Assembly (NCBI GenBank): GCA_022843505.1
Contig: JALHNN010000153.1
Coordinates: forward strand, 1-6,665
From: Sulfuritalea sp.
GTDB lineage: Bacteria; Pseudomonadota; Gammaproteobacteria; Burkholderiales; Rhodocyclaceae
Length of the DNA: 6,665 nt
Direction: 5' to 3'
Position numbers and translations under genes: made by a program. The notes below the pieces were generated by a model. That model made no database searches. It had not been told where the DNA came from and was given only the letters and a program-made list of their open reading frames with translations. Shown one piece after another: positions 5,401 through 6,665 of this stretch. Within the stretch, counting starts at the first letter, position 1. Each line of letters starts with the position of its first letter.

Positions 5401-5412
5401 CTTGCGCGGCTT

Positions 5413-6665
5413 TCAGGCTCGGCTTTCGAGCGCTTCCCAGCGTTCCAGCGCGGCGTCGATCTCGGCGTCGACGGCCGCCAGCCGCTCCTGAGCCAGGCGC
5501 TGGGTTTCGGCCGGCTCGCGGTAGAAATTGGGGTCGGCGAGCCTCGCCTGAAGACCTCCCTGTTCGGATTCCAAAGCAGCGATGCGCTCGGGGAGTTGCT
5601 CCAGTTCGCGCTGCTCCTTGAAGCTGAGTTTGCGCCGCTCCGGCGGCGGCGCCATCGCCGTTTCGCCAGCGCCGGCGCTCCGCGTCCCTTCGGGAACTCT
5701 GGGCCTGGGCGCCGGCACCCCGTCGCGCGCCGCCGGCACCGGCCGTTGCCGCAACCAGTCGCTATAGCCCCCGACATACTCCTTCCAGCGGCCATCGCCT
5801 TCGCTGGCGATCGACTGGGTCACCACGTTGTCGAGGAAGGCGCGGTCGTGGCTGACGAGAAAGACGGTGCCGCTGTAGTCCTGCAGCAGGGCCTCGAGCA
5901 ATTCAAGCGTCTCGATGTCGAGGTCGTTGGTCGGTTCGTCGAGAACCAGGACATTGGCCGGTCGCGCGAACAGGCGCGCCAGCAGCAGGCGGTTGCGCTC
6001 GCCGCCGGACAGCGATTTCACCGGCGAACGCGCGCGCTGCGGGGCGAAGAGGAAGTCCTCCAGGTAGCCGATCACGTGCTTTTTGGTACCGCCGATCTCG
6101 ACGTAATCGGAGCCGGGGCTGATGACATCGGCCAGCGCCGCCTCCGGATCGAGCTGGGCGCGGACCTGGTCGAAGTAGGCGACTTCGATGCGGCTGCCGA
6201 GGCGCACCTGGCCGGCATCGGCGGCAAGCTCGCCGAGGATCAGGCGCAGCAGCGTGGTCTTGCCGCTGCCGTTGGGTCCGATCAGGCCGATCTTGTCGCC
6301 GCGCTGGATGCGGCAGGAGAAATCGCGCACCACGTGTTTCTCACCCGCCGTTGTGGCGAAGTGCTTGGCGACGTTCTCAAGTTCCGCCACCAGCTTGCCC
6401 GAGGCCTCGCCGCGCACCACGCGGAAATCGACCTGGCCCTGCTGCTCGCGCCGCGCGGCCCGCTCCGAACGCAGGCGCTCGAGGCGCGCAATGCGGCCGA
6501 CGCTGCGCGTGCGCCGCGCCTCAACCCCCTTGCGGATCCAGACCTCCTCCTGCGCCAGCAGCTTGTCGGCGCGGGCATTGGCCAGCGCCTCCTCATTGAG
6601 CATGAACTCCTTGCGCTCCTGGTAGTCGGCATAGCTGCCAGGAAACGAGACCAGTTTGCCGCGGT
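5413..6665 (-). CDS. uup: ABC-F ATPase, Uup type (5' end outside window)
   Basis: The last 416 residues are present; the first ATPase domain lies beyond the window edge. Numbering from the first full codon (Arg, 6663), residues 1-75 are the inter-domain linker, including RGKLVSFPGSYADYQERKE and AQEEVWIRKGVEARRTR, which are typical of Uup. The second ATPase domain has Walker A GPNGSGKT (129-136), signature LSGGE (218-222), Walker B LVLDEPTNDLD with the catalytic Glu, and H-loop His272. A Pro/Ala-rich linker (about 307-343) leads to the Uup C-terminal coiled coil (about 344-416, KLSFKEQRELEQLPERI). ABC-F proteins lack membrane domains and act on ribosomes or nucleic acid; E. coli Uup affects transposon excision and binds DNA through this C-terminal domain. 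The ATG at 6603 is internal, not the start, because the family sequence continues upstream without a stop. Confidence 0.95.
   Translation of the reverse strand, partial: RGKLVSFPGSYADYQERKEFMLNEEALANARADKLLAQEEVWIRKGVEARRTRSVGRIARLERLRSERAARREQQGQVDFRVVRGEASGKLVAELENVAKHFATTAGEKHVVRDFSCRIQRGDKIGLIGPNGSGKTTLLRLILGELAADAGQVRLGSRIEVAYFDQVRAQLDPEAALADVISPGSDYVEIGGTKKHVIGYLEDFLFAPQRARSPVKSLSGGERNRLLLARLFARPANVLVLDEPTNDLDIETLELLEALLQDYSGTVFLVSHDRAFLDNVVTQSIASEGDGRWKEYVGGYSDWLRQRPVPAARDGVPAPRPRVPEGTRSAGAGETAMAPPPERRKLSFKEQRELEQLPERIAALESEQGGLQARLADPNFYREPAETQRLAQERLAAVDAEIDAALERWEALESRA
5671..5716. repeat. Nested inverted repeats in the uup linker
   Basis: GCCGGCGC (5671-5678) and its exact reverse complement GCGCCGGC (5709-5716) flank a second small hairpin, GTCCC-TTC-GGGAAC (5684-5697, one bulge). 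Together they form a 46-bp palindrome-like unit. It encodes part of the variable Pro/Ala-rich linker (around VPEGTRSAGAG) between the second ATPase domain and the coiled coil, where a short insertion would be tolerated. Confidence 0.45.

Noticed and set aside
4415..5491. Plus-strand open frame (358 codons) opposite the acidic, RNase H-like, 91-residue and uup genes
   Set aside because: It crosses four gene boundaries and has shadow-like Ala/Arg/Pro composition with no domain.

Overview
The window reads as one GC-rich chromosomal stretch in which every supportable gene lies on the minus strand. Transcription therefore runs from the right edge (6665) to the left edge (1). GC content, codon use, gene content (a Uup-type ABC-F ATPase, a YhbQ-like GIY-YIG protein, an exported isoaspartyl methyltransferase) and frequent GTG starts fit a betaproteobacterium, perhaps of the Rhodocyclales. 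That placement is inference; no rRNA or other diagnostic marker is present. I see no transposase, integrase, phage gene, tRNA, rRNA or CRISPR array.

Right part (4113-6665), in transcription order. First comes the 3' two-thirds of an ABC-F ATPase of the Uup type, cut off by the window edge. A 98-nt gap follows, with a hairpin and a plausible -10 box. Next are a 91-residue protein I do not recognise and, overlapping its stop by 4 nt, an RNase HI-like protein with all four catalytic acids. The RNase H-like gene has no ATG, GTG or TTG at the expected place and seems to start at CTG. After 34 nt comes a 150-residue, very acidic, lysine-free protein of unknown function.

Middle part (2094-4106). 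A GIY-YIG domain protein starts 8 nt after the acidic protein. It overlaps an alpha/beta hydrolase by 4 nt (ATGA), and that gene is followed after 4 nt by a ten-helix EamA/DMT-type transporter. Spacing and overlaps suggest one transcript with translational coupling.

Left part (35-2048). After a 45-nt gap with a good Shine-Dalgarno and an A/T-rich dyad lies the most unusual gene: a soluble Hanks-type Ser/Thr kinase with a C-terminal cyclic-nucleotide-binding domain. One base after its stop begins a protein-L-isoaspartate O-methyltransferase with an N-terminal export signal. The two look co-translated.

Most genes belong to known families. The points most worth pursuing are the kinase/cNMP fusion paired with an exported repair methyltransferase, the CTG-started RNase H-like gene behind an unknown small protein, and several strong inverted repeats inside or between genes.
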